Positions 1 through 5,338 of a stretch of DNA of 8,414 bases are shown here, one piece after another. The DNA lies in contig JAAUPH010000090.1 of the NCBI GenBank assembly GCA_012035435.1, positions 1 through 8,414 on the forward strand, read 5' to 3'. Within the stretch, counting starts at the first letter, position 1. Each line of letters opens with the position of its first letter. Made by a program: the position numbers and the translations under genes. A model generated the notes under the pieces. The model saw only the letters and a program-made list of their open reading frames with translations. It was not told where the DNA came from and ran no database searches. This DNA comes from Sphingopyxis sp. GTDB taxonomy: Bacteria > Pseudomonadota > Alphaproteobacteria > Sphingomonadales > Sphingomonadaceae.

Positions 1-1
1 A

Positions 2-286
2 ACGCCGAAGGGCAATCCCGAGCCGCTGGCAACGCCGGAAGACTATCCTGCCCGCGCGCAGCGTGAGGAACGGACGGGCACGGCCGGCATCCGCGTGGCC
101 GTTGGTCCCGACGGGCGCATCACCGGCTGTGATATAACCGCATCGAGCGGCCATGGAGATCTTGACGCTGAGACCTGCAAGTTGGTCACCCGGCGCGGCC
201 GGTTTGACCCAGCTTTGGACCGCGATGGCAATCCGACGTCGGGTTCCTGGACTACCCGTATTCGGTGGGAAATTCCAAAAGACTGA
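2..286 (+). CDS. tonB: TonB family protein, C-terminal part (5' end outside window)
   Basis: This is the last 94 codons of an open frame that enters from the left edge; no start codon is claimed. TonB spans the periplasm from an inner-membrane anchor and passes energy from ExbB/ExbD to the plug of TonB-dependent outer-membrane receptors. The visible part is the C-terminal receptor-contacting domain: a strand reading GIRVAVGPDGRITGC, a helix around LDAETCKLVTRRGRF, then FDPALDRDGNP and a final strand TTRIRWEIP, the usual beta-alpha-beta order. Two cysteines flank the helix, a pattern I associate with sphingomonad TonB proteins. The proline-rich linker and membrane anchor would lie upstream. 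The identification is supported by exbB and two exbD genes following on the same strand, the first 67 bases downstream. The TGA stop is at 284-286. Confidence 0.88.
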   Translation, partial: TPKGNPEPLATPEDYPARAQREERTGTAGIRVAVGPDGRITGCDITASSGHGDLDAETCKLVTRRGRFDPALDRDGNPTSGSWTTRIRWEIPKD

Positions 287-353
287 TTTAACGGCCTTTT
301 TGATCCTTGAACCGTTTTTTTTGATTTTTGATTTTGAGAGGGAATACAAAGCA
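287..353 (+). promoter_or_regulatory. T-rich spacer between tonB and exbB (possible attenuator or internal promoter)
   Basis: This 67-base spacer is strikingly T-rich compared with the GC-rich genes on each side. AACGG at 290-294 can pair with CCGTT at 312-316, and eight T residues follow at 315-322, which resembles a weak terminator or attenuator. TTGAAC at 307-312 could instead act as a -35 element, but its -10 partner (GATTTT at 330-335, after 17 bases) is poor. A clear ribosome binding site, GAGAGGGA at 336-343, lies 10 bases before the exbB ATG. Only the ribosome binding site is secure. The other two readings exclude each other and are weak. Confidence 0.3.
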
Positions 354-1142
354 ATGTTCGACATGATTATGACGGCTAGCGCCGAAGGCGGAAACACCGG
401 TTTCATGACCGCCGGCATGTGCACCATCCCCGAAGGTGGTAACCCCTACGGTCTTATCCCGGCACTGTGCCAGGGCGGTTATGTTGCCCAGCTCACCTTT
501 CTGGTTATGGCCATCATGTTCGTTGGCACGCTCTACATTCTGTTCACAAAACTGCTCGAACAGAATAAGGTGCTCAAGCAGGGCAAGGCTATCGCCGCCG
601 GTTTCTGGCGCGCGCCGACGCTGGCCGAAGGTGCCGCGAAGCTGGAAAAGAACAGCGCCTATCGTCAGGTTGTCGAAGACGGCCTGCGCGCCAATGAAGA
701 GCATAACAAGCTGACCGACCCTGTCGAGGCGCATGATTGGATGCACGGCACGCTGGAGCGTTCGCAAAACCACATCAATTCAAAGCTCAACGGCGGCCTG
801 GCCTTCCTCGCCACCGTGGGATCGACCGCGCCGTTCGTCGGTCTGTTCGGGACGGTTATCGGGATCTTGAACGCGCTGGTGAAAATCGGTGCATCGGGTC
901 AGGCTTCGATCGACGCCGTGGCCGGCCCTGTCGGTGAAGCTTTGATCATGACCGCCATTGGTCTGCTCGTCGCCGTTCCTGCGGTGCTCGCCTACAACTG
1001 GCTGCAGAGCCGGAACAAGGAAATTTCGCGCGATCTGTCGACCTTTGCCAACGACGTGCTTGGTTCGATCATGTCGAACGGCCAAGTCAAGCCGATTTCT
1101 TCGGCAGCTCCGGCGGCCAAAGCCGCTCCCGCCAAGGCCTGA
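354..1142 (+). CDS. exbB: ExbB, proton-channel subunit of the TonB energising complex
   Basis: A 262-residue inner-membrane protein of the MotA/TolQ/ExbB family. ExbB forms the pentameric channel that, with ExbD, converts the proton gradient into TonB movement. The frame is open from 153, but the ATG at 354 is chosen because GAGAGGGA precedes it at 10 bases and the upstream part would overlap tonB. Transmembrane segments are predicted near residues 43-64, 147-172 and 194-217. The family signature GSTAPFVGLFGTVIGI covers residues 156-171, and GEALIMTAIGL covers 194-204. By alignment from memory, T167, E195 and T200 correspond to E. coli ExbB T148, E176 and T181, the polar residues of the channel lining. 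A large cytoplasmic loop (about 65-145) and an alanine/lysine-rich tail match the family. The N-terminal periplasmic stretch before segment 1 is longer than I would expect and carries C23 and C39, the only cysteines in the protein. Confidence 0.95.
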   Translation: MFDMIMTASAEGGNTGFMTAGMCTIPEGGNPYGLIPALCQGGYVAQLTFLVMAIMFVGTLYILFTKLLEQNKVLKQGKAIAAGFWRAPTLAEGAAKLEKNSAYRQVVEDGLRANEEHNKLTDPVEAHDWMHGTLERSQNHINSKLNGGLAFLATVGSTAPFVGLFGTVIGILNALVKIGASGQASIDAVAGPVGEALIMTAIGLLVAVPAVLAYNWLQSRNKEISRDLSTFANDVLGSIMSNGQVKPISSAAPAAKAAPAKA

Positions 1143-1152
1143 GCTACAGCCA

Positions 1153-1182
1153 GGGGCAGTGCTGCAAATGTAGCGCTGCCCC
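1153..1182 (+). other. Intercistronic stem-loop between exbB and the first exbD
   Basis: Bases 1153-1163 (GGGGCAGTGCT) pair with 1172-1182 (AGCGCTGCCCC) to form an 11-base-pair stem containing one G-U pair and an eight-base loop. The hairpin starts 10 bases after the exbB stop codon. No T-run follows, so it is not a standard intrinsic terminator. GC-rich hairpins at this position commonly protect upstream mRNA from 3' exonucleases or cause partial termination, and either would favour ExbB over ExbD. The structure is visible in the sequence; the effect is inferred. Confidence 0.65.
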
Positions 1183-1224
1183 CGACCAGCTTGTACAAGA
1201 CACTATAAACAGGATGCTGATCCG

Positions 1225-1722
1225 ATGGGCATGAGTGTAGGCAACGACGGCGGTGAAGACGCACCAATGTATGAAATTAACACGACGCCGCTCGTGGATA
1301 TCATGCTGGTGCTGTTGATCATCTTCCTTATTACGGTTCCGGTCGTGCTGCAGACGGTTGATTTGAAACTGCCCGATGTTGCGTTCGAACCAACCACCAC
1401 AAAACCAGAAAATGTGCTTCTCTCAATCCGCGCCAACGCTGCCAATCCGGCCGCGTGCGAAGTGTATTGGGGCCAGACCTTGGTGGATTCTACCGAACTA
1501 TTGACGCGTGGCCAGGACAAGCTTGAAAAGCTGCTTGAGGATATTGGCGGCGTCGAAAATATCACGGAAGAAAATTTCCCCGAAGTGCATATCCGCGGTG
1601 ACATCAACACGCCGTACCAGTGCATTGGCGGGGCGATATACACAATGCAGTTCGCTGGTTTCCAGAAGATCGGCTTTATCTCGGAGCCAGCGCCGGGCTC
1701 GGCAATGTTGGCTCGGCTCTGA
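1225..1722 (+). CDS. exbD1: ExbD family protein, first copy (ExbD1)
   Basis: A 165-residue ExbD/TolR-family protein with a short cytoplasmic N-terminus, one transmembrane helix (about residues 22-42) and a periplasmic domain. ExbD sits inside the ExbB pentamer and supplies the protonatable aspartate. Here that residue is D25, in the signature EINTTPLVDIMLVLLIIF (17-34), equivalent to D25 of E. coli ExbD. The ATG at 1225 is preceded by AGGA at 1211-1214, 10 bases away. The periplasmic part is longer than in the second copy: it contains an extra helical stretch (about 90-115, QDKLEKLLEDIGGVEN) and the protein's only two cysteines, C78 and C133. It ends with the usual KIGFISEP strand. Its opening residues MGMSVG are identical to those of the next gene, which points to a tandem duplication followed by divergence. 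Xanthomonas has a comparable tonB-exbB-exbD1-exbD2 order, and the symbol is used in that sense only. Confidence 0.93.
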   Translation: MGMSVGNDGGEDAPMYEINTTPLVDIMLVLLIIFLITVPVVLQTVDLKLPDVAFEPTTTKPENVLLSIRANAANPAACEVYWGQTLVDSTELLTRGQDKLEKLLEDIGGVENITEENFPEVHIRGDINTPYQCIGGAIYTMQFAGFQKIGFISEPAPGSAMLARL

Positions 1723-1743
1723 TTTGACGAAGGATTTGACCCT

Positions 1744-2172
1744 ATGGGTATGAGTGTTGGTAAAGGTGGCGAGGACGCCCCGATGATGGACATGAACACA
1801 ACGCCGTTGATCGACGTTATGCTCGTGCTCCTCATCATGTTCATCATCACCATTCCGGTGCAGACGCACGCGGTTAAGATCGATCTGCCGACTCCGGATC
1901 CGAACCCGCAGAATGCGGTGGAGCCAGACAAGAACAAGATCTTCGTTGATGCGGGCGGCACCATCATGTGGAACGGCCAGCCCGTCGATCTCGCGCAGCT
2001 GGACGTCTATCTTCAGGCGACCAAGCAGCTGCCGGTCGAACCGGAACTGCAGATCGAACCCGATCCCTTCGCTCGCTATATCGTTGTCGATCGCGTGATC
2101 GCGGTCGTCAAGCGCAGCGGCGTTGGTAAGATCGGCTTTGTGGGGAACGAGCGCTACGCCCGCGTTTTCTAA
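1744..2172 (+). CDS. exbD2: ExbD family protein, second copy (ExbD2)
   Basis: A 142-residue ExbD/TolR-family protein, close to the length of E. coli ExbD (141). It has the motif DMNTTPLIDVMLVLLIMF at residues 16-33, with D24 as the predicted proton-carrying aspartate inside the single membrane helix. A periplasmic domain follows and ends in KIGFVGNERYARVF. It contains no cysteine, unlike the first copy. The ATG at 1744 is preceded by GAAGGA at 1729-1734 with a nine-base gap. Only 21 bases separate it from the stop of the first exbD, so the two are certainly co-transcribed. A strong terminator lies 24 bases after its stop, which marks the end of the cluster. In Xanthomonas the second ExbD is needed only for certain functions and not for iron uptake; whether such a split exists here cannot be told from sequence. 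Confidence 0.94.
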   Translation: MGMSVGKGGEDAPMMDMNTTPLIDVMLVLLIMFIITIPVQTHAVKIDLPTPDPNPQNAVEPDKNKIFVDAGGTIMWNGQPVDLAQLDVYLQATKQLPVEPELQIEPDPFARYIVVDRVIAVVKRSGVGKIGFVGNERYARVF

Positions 2173-2196
2173 GCCGCATCTGTGCGCTTATGATAT

Positions 2197-2225
2197 AAGG
2201 GCTGCGGGCGACCGCAGCCCTTTTT
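2197..2225 (+). terminator. Intrinsic terminator of the tonB-exbB-exbD-exbD cluster
   Basis: GGGCTGCGG at 2199-2207 pairs perfectly with CCGCAGCCC at 2212-2220, closed by the GNRA-type tetraloop GCGA and followed by five T residues (2221-2225). Two A-T pairs (2197-2198 with 2221-2222) can extend the stem. It lies 24 bases after the exbD2 stop codon and well before the next gene, which is expected of a rho-independent terminator. Confidence 0.93.
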
Positions 2226-2343
2226 CGTGGGAGCGGCAATGGGCGCATTGGAACTTTGCCGTTGTGACGGAATTGCACTAAGCGGGACAAGATGGACCGC
2301 AACCGCAGCAGATCCATGCTCTAAATCGGTCAGGGGAATGGCG

Positions 2344-2892
2344 ATGCAAACTCGAACGCTTTTATCCACGGTCGCGATTGTCTGCGCCGCGTCCTTGCTT
2401 TCGGCATGCGCTACGCTTGGTAAGCCCAAGACCAAGTCCAATGCTGCCGCAGCGTCCGCGCAGTTGAAGGACAACAGCGGAGCGGATCGCGGCAAGGTCG
2501 ACGTGTTTCGCGATGGCAATGATCTGCGCCTCGAAGTGGTGGCGCGGGGCTTTAATGCCGGCACCTATGGCATGCATGTCCACACGGTTGGCAAATGCGA
2601 TGCGCCTGACTTTGCCAGCGCAGGCCCCCACTGGAATCCTACCGGTGCTCAGCATGGGCGCGACAACCCCTTGGGCCAGCATCGCGGCGACCTGCCCAAT
2701 TTGGTGGTCGAAGCGGGGACCATCGGTCGTGTGACAGTGATGATCCCCGATGGCGCGATGTCGGGCGATGGCGGCCTACTGGATGCGGATGGTGGGTCCT
2801 TCATAATCCATGCGCAAGCCGACGATCTTCGAACCGACCCTACGGGCAATAGTGGCGGGCGGGTTGTGTGCGGGGTCTTTGGCCCCGTCTAA
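2344..2892 (+). CDS. sodC: Cu/Zn superoxide dismutase, predicted lipoprotein
   Basis: A 182-residue enzyme that dismutates superoxide to oxygen and hydrogen peroxide outside the cytoplasm. The N-terminus is a lipoprotein signal with lipobox LSAC (residues 19-22), so C22 is the likely lipid-modified cysteine; A23 at +2 gives no Asp retention signal. A short low-complexity linker (about 27-45) leads into the catalytic domain. All ligands are present: copper H78, H80, H156; bridging H96; zinc H104, H113, D116. The structural disulfide pair is C85 and C176, and R173 matches the active-site arginine. The ATG at 2344 is preferred because AGGGGA ends six bases before it; the in-frame ATG at 2338 abuts that sequence, and earlier starts would spoil the signal peptide. 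It lies between two terminator-like structures and appears to be transcribed alone. The 118 bases between the exb terminator and this start show no convincing promoter motif. Confidence 0.95.
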   Translation: MQTRTLLSTVAIVCAASLLSACATLGKPKTKSNAAAASAQLKDNSGADRGKVDVFRDGNDLRLEVVARGFNAGTYGMHVHTVGKCDAPDFASAGPHWNPTGAQHGRDNPLGQHRGDLPNLVVEAGTIGRVTVMIPDGAMSGDGGLLDADGGSFIIHAQADDLRTDPTGNSGGRVVCGVFGPV

Positions 2893-2932
2893 AGCTGACC
2901 TATGGCGCGATGAGATCGGATCAAATCAACCT

Positions 2933-2958
2933 GTGACCCCCGCGAAAGCGGGGATGAC
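2933..2958. repeat. GC-rich palindrome between convergent genes (REP-like, possible shared terminator)
   Basis: CCCCGC at 2938-2943 and GCGGGG at 2948-2953 pair around a GAAA loop, flanked by GTGAC and ATGAC. Elements of the form GTCATCCCCGC-GAAA/TTTC-GCGGGG are familiar as dispersed palindromes in many proteobacterial genomes. This copy lies between the converging sodC and MFS genes, where it could stop transcription from both sides, although no T-run follows on either strand. Only one copy is present here, so the repeat status is inferred from recognition. Confidence 0.6.
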
Positions 2959-3010
2959 ATAAAGGACAGACCTTATTTCATCGCGCGCCAAGGTTCGGCG
3001 CAGCTTGGTA

Positions 3011-4633
3011 TTAGATCGGCTCACCTGCAGCGCGAGCCCGTTCGATCAGTGTTGCCTCAGCAGCGGGCACGGTCCGGTATGCATAAAGAAGCAACAGCAT
3101 CGCGGGCGGCACAACGCCCAGCAATGCGAGGATCCCGGTGCGCAAGTTACCTTGCACCTTACCCTCCACCACCGTCCCGGTCAGATCTGCCACCAGCCCC
3201 ACGACATAAGGGCCGAAGCCTAGACCGATGAGCGTGGTCGCCAAAAAGAACACGGCGGTAGCGGTACCGCGCATCCTTGGCAGTACCAGATCCTGCGTCG
3301 TAGCCGCGGCGGCACCGAGCGCAGCGCTGCCCAACACGCCCGCCGCAAAGAACATGCTGTAAAAAACGGTCGAGCTGGCGGTCGTGAACGCGATCCAGAT
3401 CGGAACGACCGGCCCCAGAACACCGACCATGATGACAATGATCCGTCCAGCCGGGTTGCTGGTCCGCAGTGCGTCCGCCAACCGCCCGCCCATAATTACG
3501 CCCAAGAAGCCGCTGAGCGCCGACGTTGCGCCAATCCAGAAGGCAAGCTCGGTTTTCTTCAGCCCTAGCACCAACTCGGCATAGGGCGCCGTCCAGGCGG
3601 CCAGGCCATAGGATGATAGCGCGATCAGGCCATAGCCCACAGCAGTGCACAGAAACGCCGGCGTTCCCCAGATCAGAGCAAAGGTCGAAGGGTCACGCAC
3701 CCGCAAATTGCTGGCCCAAGAGAATACTGCATAGAAGCCGATCGATACGGCGGACCATTGTGCGGTATTGCCCGTCACGCCGATCATCGCCCATGCGAAC
3801 AGGCCGAGCAGCGCCGCGGCGATCAGATTGACGAGCAACGCCCCTGCCCCGCGCCGCGCCGCGCCGAGCAGCGTGAAAGGCGGGACGATAGTCGACAGAT
3901 CATAGACAAAGTCGCGAAACGGCGTCGGTGACATGACCACCGGCGTACCGTCCATGGCGCCGCGTTTCGGCTCACGCAGGCTGAACACCCAGAGCGCGAC
4001 GAGCAAGCCCGGCAAGCCGACCGCGACAAAGGCCGCTTGCCACCCAACCAGCCCCAGCGGACCGCCGCCGGGAAAAGCCCGATCCCAATTTTGCTTGATC
4101 AGCGCGCCGATGAACAGCGAGGCGCCGCCACCAATGTACAGACCGGACGAATAGATGGCGAGTGCGGTCGCCCGCTGACGCTTCGGAAAATAGTCGGAAA
4201 TCAGCGAATAGGCCGACGGACTAGCGGTAGCCTCACCAATGCCAACCCCCATCCGGGCAAGGCCCAGTTGCAGGAAATTTTTGCTGAAGCCCGACAGCGC
4301 CGTCATCGCCGACCACAGCGCCAGGCCGATGCTGAGCAGCTTTACCCGGCTCCAATTGTCGGCAAGCCGGCCAAGCGGGATGCCGAACAAGGCGTAAAAA
4401 ACGCCGAACGCGGCGCCCATCAAAAAGCCCATGTCGCTGTTGTCGATGTTCAAATCGCGCTGAATATCGACCGCAAGGATACTGACAATCTGCCGGTCGA
4501 TGAAGTTCAATATATAGACGACGACGAGGACACTGAGGACGTACCAGCTGTACCGGGTAGCTTGCGGTTCAACCGCTGGCTCTGCACTTGCTGCGCCATT
4601 GTCGCTATCGGCCACACCCGTCTCCCGCATCAT
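3011..4633 (-). CDS. Spinster-like MFS transporter
   Basis: A 540-residue major facilitator superfamily protein, probably a proton-coupled carrier of the inner membrane; the substrate cannot be told. The first helix carries YILNFIDRQIVSILA (residues 40-54), a hallmark of the spinster-like group. Motif A, GRLADNWSR (88-96), follows helix 2, and RMGVGIGEATASPSAYSLI (127-145) is the family's helix 4 to 5 region. The protein is about 100 residues longer than a 12-helix carrier. The extra length sits between the halves, where residues about 263-285 and 294-310 look like two added membrane segments, giving about 14 in total. The frame is open back to 4993, but that part overlaps the phosphatase gene on the other strand and reads as low-quality sequence. 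ATG at 4633 (with a second ATG at 4630) is therefore taken as the start, just before the hydrophilic N-terminus. GGGAAG upstream is only a fair ribosome binding site. The start faces the phosphatase gene across 53 bases. Confidence 0.9.
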   Translation of the reverse strand: MMRETGVADSDNGAASAEPAVEPQATRYSWYVLSVLVVVYILNFIDRQIVSILAVDIQRDLNIDNSDMGFLMGAAFGVFYALFGIPLGRLADNWSRVKLLSIGLALWSAMTALSGFSKNFLQLGLARMGVGIGEATASPSAYSLISDYFPKRQRATALAIYSSGLYIGGGASLFIGALIKQNWDRAFPGGGPLGLVGWQAAFVAVGLPGLLVALWVFSLREPKRGAMDGTPVVMSPTPFRDFVYDLSTIVPPFTLLGAARRGAGALLVNLIAAALLGLFAWAMIGVTGNTAQWSAVSIGFYAVFSWASNLRVRDPSTFALIWGTPAFLCTAVGYGLIALSSYGLAAWTAPYAELVLGLKKTELAFWIGATSALSGFLGVIMGGRLADALRTSNPAGRIIVIMVGVLGPVVPIWIAFTTASSTVFYSMFFAAGVLGSAALGAAAATTQDLVLPRMRGTATAVFFLATTLIGLGFGPYVVGLVADLTGTVVEGKVQGNLRTGILALLGVVPPAMLLLLYAYRTVPAAEATLIERARAAGEPI

Positions 4634-4686
4634 TGTTTTCGCTTCCCGCCGTGCTAGCAGGCTTTGCCGCCAAGGAAAGGTCCGCA

Positions 4687-5157
4687 ATGCAATCCATCCT
4701 GTTTCTGTGTCTCGGCAATATTTGCCGCTCGCCGCTCGCCGAAGGAGCGGCGCGCACGGCTTTTGCCAGTGCACGCTTGCCCGTCGCGCTTGATTCTGCG
4801 GGCACCGGCGACTGGCATGTCGGCCACCCGCCTGACACGCGCGCACGGGCCATTGCCAAGCGCCATGGTACCGACATTGGTGATCGTGCGGGCGCGGCAA
4901 GTGACCGCGGAAGACTTCCACCGCTTCGATCTTATTTTGGCGGCCGATCATCAGAACTTGCGCGATCTTCAAACCCTCGCCCCACCCGCACACACGCCCG
5001 CCTCGCCCTGATGCTCGACATGGTGCCGGGACGCGAAGGGCAGGCTGTCGCCGATCCTTATTATGGCAACGCAGATGACTTTGCCGCCTGCTGGGCCGAT
5101 GTTATCGCGGTGGCCGACGCGCTGGTCGCGGCCAAGGGGAAGCGCGCAACCGGGTGA
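4687..5157 (+). CDS. Low-molecular-weight protein tyrosine phosphatase with a frame-scrambled middle
   Basis: A 156-codon frame of the LMW-PTP/ArsC-like fold, cytoplasmic enzymes that hydrolyse phosphotyrosine. The phosphate-binding loop CLGNICRS is intact at residues 8-15 (C8 nucleophile, R14), followed by SPLAEG and DSAGTGDWHVGHPPDTRA, all typical. The general-acid motif DPYYG is intact at 123-127. Residues about 68-103 do not resemble the family. The missing family sequence is present in the +1 frame, where bases of about 4889-4998 read RARQVTAEDFHRFDLILAAD and continue to LAPPAHTP. The simplest explanation is one extra base near 4886-4892 and one missing base near 4993-5003, which together restore the frame. 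The enzyme as written would have lost a core helix and strand, so it may be inactive, or the two indels may be sequence errors. The ATG at 4687 follows AAGGAAAGG at 4672-4680 with six bases between, an excellent ribosome binding site. Confidence 0.85.
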   Translation: MQSILFLCLGNICRSPLAEGAARTAFASARLPVALDSAGTGDWHVGHPPDTRARAIAKRHGTDIGDRAGAASDRGRLPPLRSYFGGRSSELARSSNPRPTRTHARLALMLDMVPGREGQAVADPYYGNADDFAACWADVIAVADALVAAKGKRATG

Positions 5158-5185
5158 TAGCGCGCGCCGCCATGGCCAAGTGCGC

Positions 5186-5211
5186 TTTCGAACAGGATGA
5201 TCTGGTCGAAA
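5186..5211. promoter_or_regulatory. 26-base dyad-symmetric element upstream of the BI-1 family gene
   Basis: TTTCGAACAG at 5186-5195 and CTGGTCGAAA at 5202-5211 are inverted copies matching at nine of ten positions around a six-base centre. The element is 28 bases after the phosphatase stop and about 127 bases before the next start codon. It could be a protein-binding operator or an mRNA hairpin at the end of the phosphatase transcript. It lacks a T-run, so it is not a standard terminator. I do not recognise it as the site of a known regulator. Confidence 0.4.
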
Positions 5212-5264
5212 ACCTATCTGCAACGAAGAATGAAACCGTACGTTACATCAATGTTCGGTTTCGC

Positions 5265-5293
5265 TTGAAAGTGGAACAGAAAGGTCCGATATT
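5265..5293 (+). promoter_or_regulatory. Possible sigma-70-type promoter for the BI-1 family gene
   Basis: TTGAAA at 5265-5270 resembles a -35 element. After a 17-base spacer, GATATT at 5288-5293 matches four of six -10 positions. Transcription would begin near 5300, leaving a leader of about 40 bases before the ATG. The spacing is ideal and the position sensible, but the -10 is weak and sphingomonad promoters are often degenerate. Confidence 0.35.
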
Positions 5294-5338
5294 GCAACTA
5301 CAGCCGGTATTGGCCGGTTGGTGATGGAGAGTAAGACA

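Noticed and set aside
153..353. A longer exbB starting at 153
   Set aside because: It would overlap tonB by over 130 bases, lacks a ribosome binding site and would add a non-family leader. The ATG at 354 has a good ribosome binding site.
1203..1967. A 254-codon minus-strand frame opposite the two exbD genes
   Set aside because: It lies antisense to two well-supported exbD genes, has no family resemblance, and its repeated motifs simply mirror the shared exbD sequence on the other strand.
2250..2274. GGAAC at 2250-2254 as the -35 of an EcfG-type general stress promoter for sodC
   Set aside because: The required CGTT-like -10 is absent 16-17 bases downstream. The same test fails for GGAAC at 5273-5277 upstream of the BI-1 gene.
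4037..4657. A 206-codon plus-strand frame opposite the spinster-like carrier
   Set aside because: Antisense shadow of the carrier gene; no ribosome binding site or domain, and it runs into the divergent gene's upstream region.
4634..4993. An N-terminal extension of the spinster-like carrier by 120 residues
   Set aside because: It overlaps the phosphatase gene on the opposite strand and its composition (rich in Arg, Cys, Trp, His) is that of antisense translation. Family members begin shortly before the first helix, as with the 4633 start.
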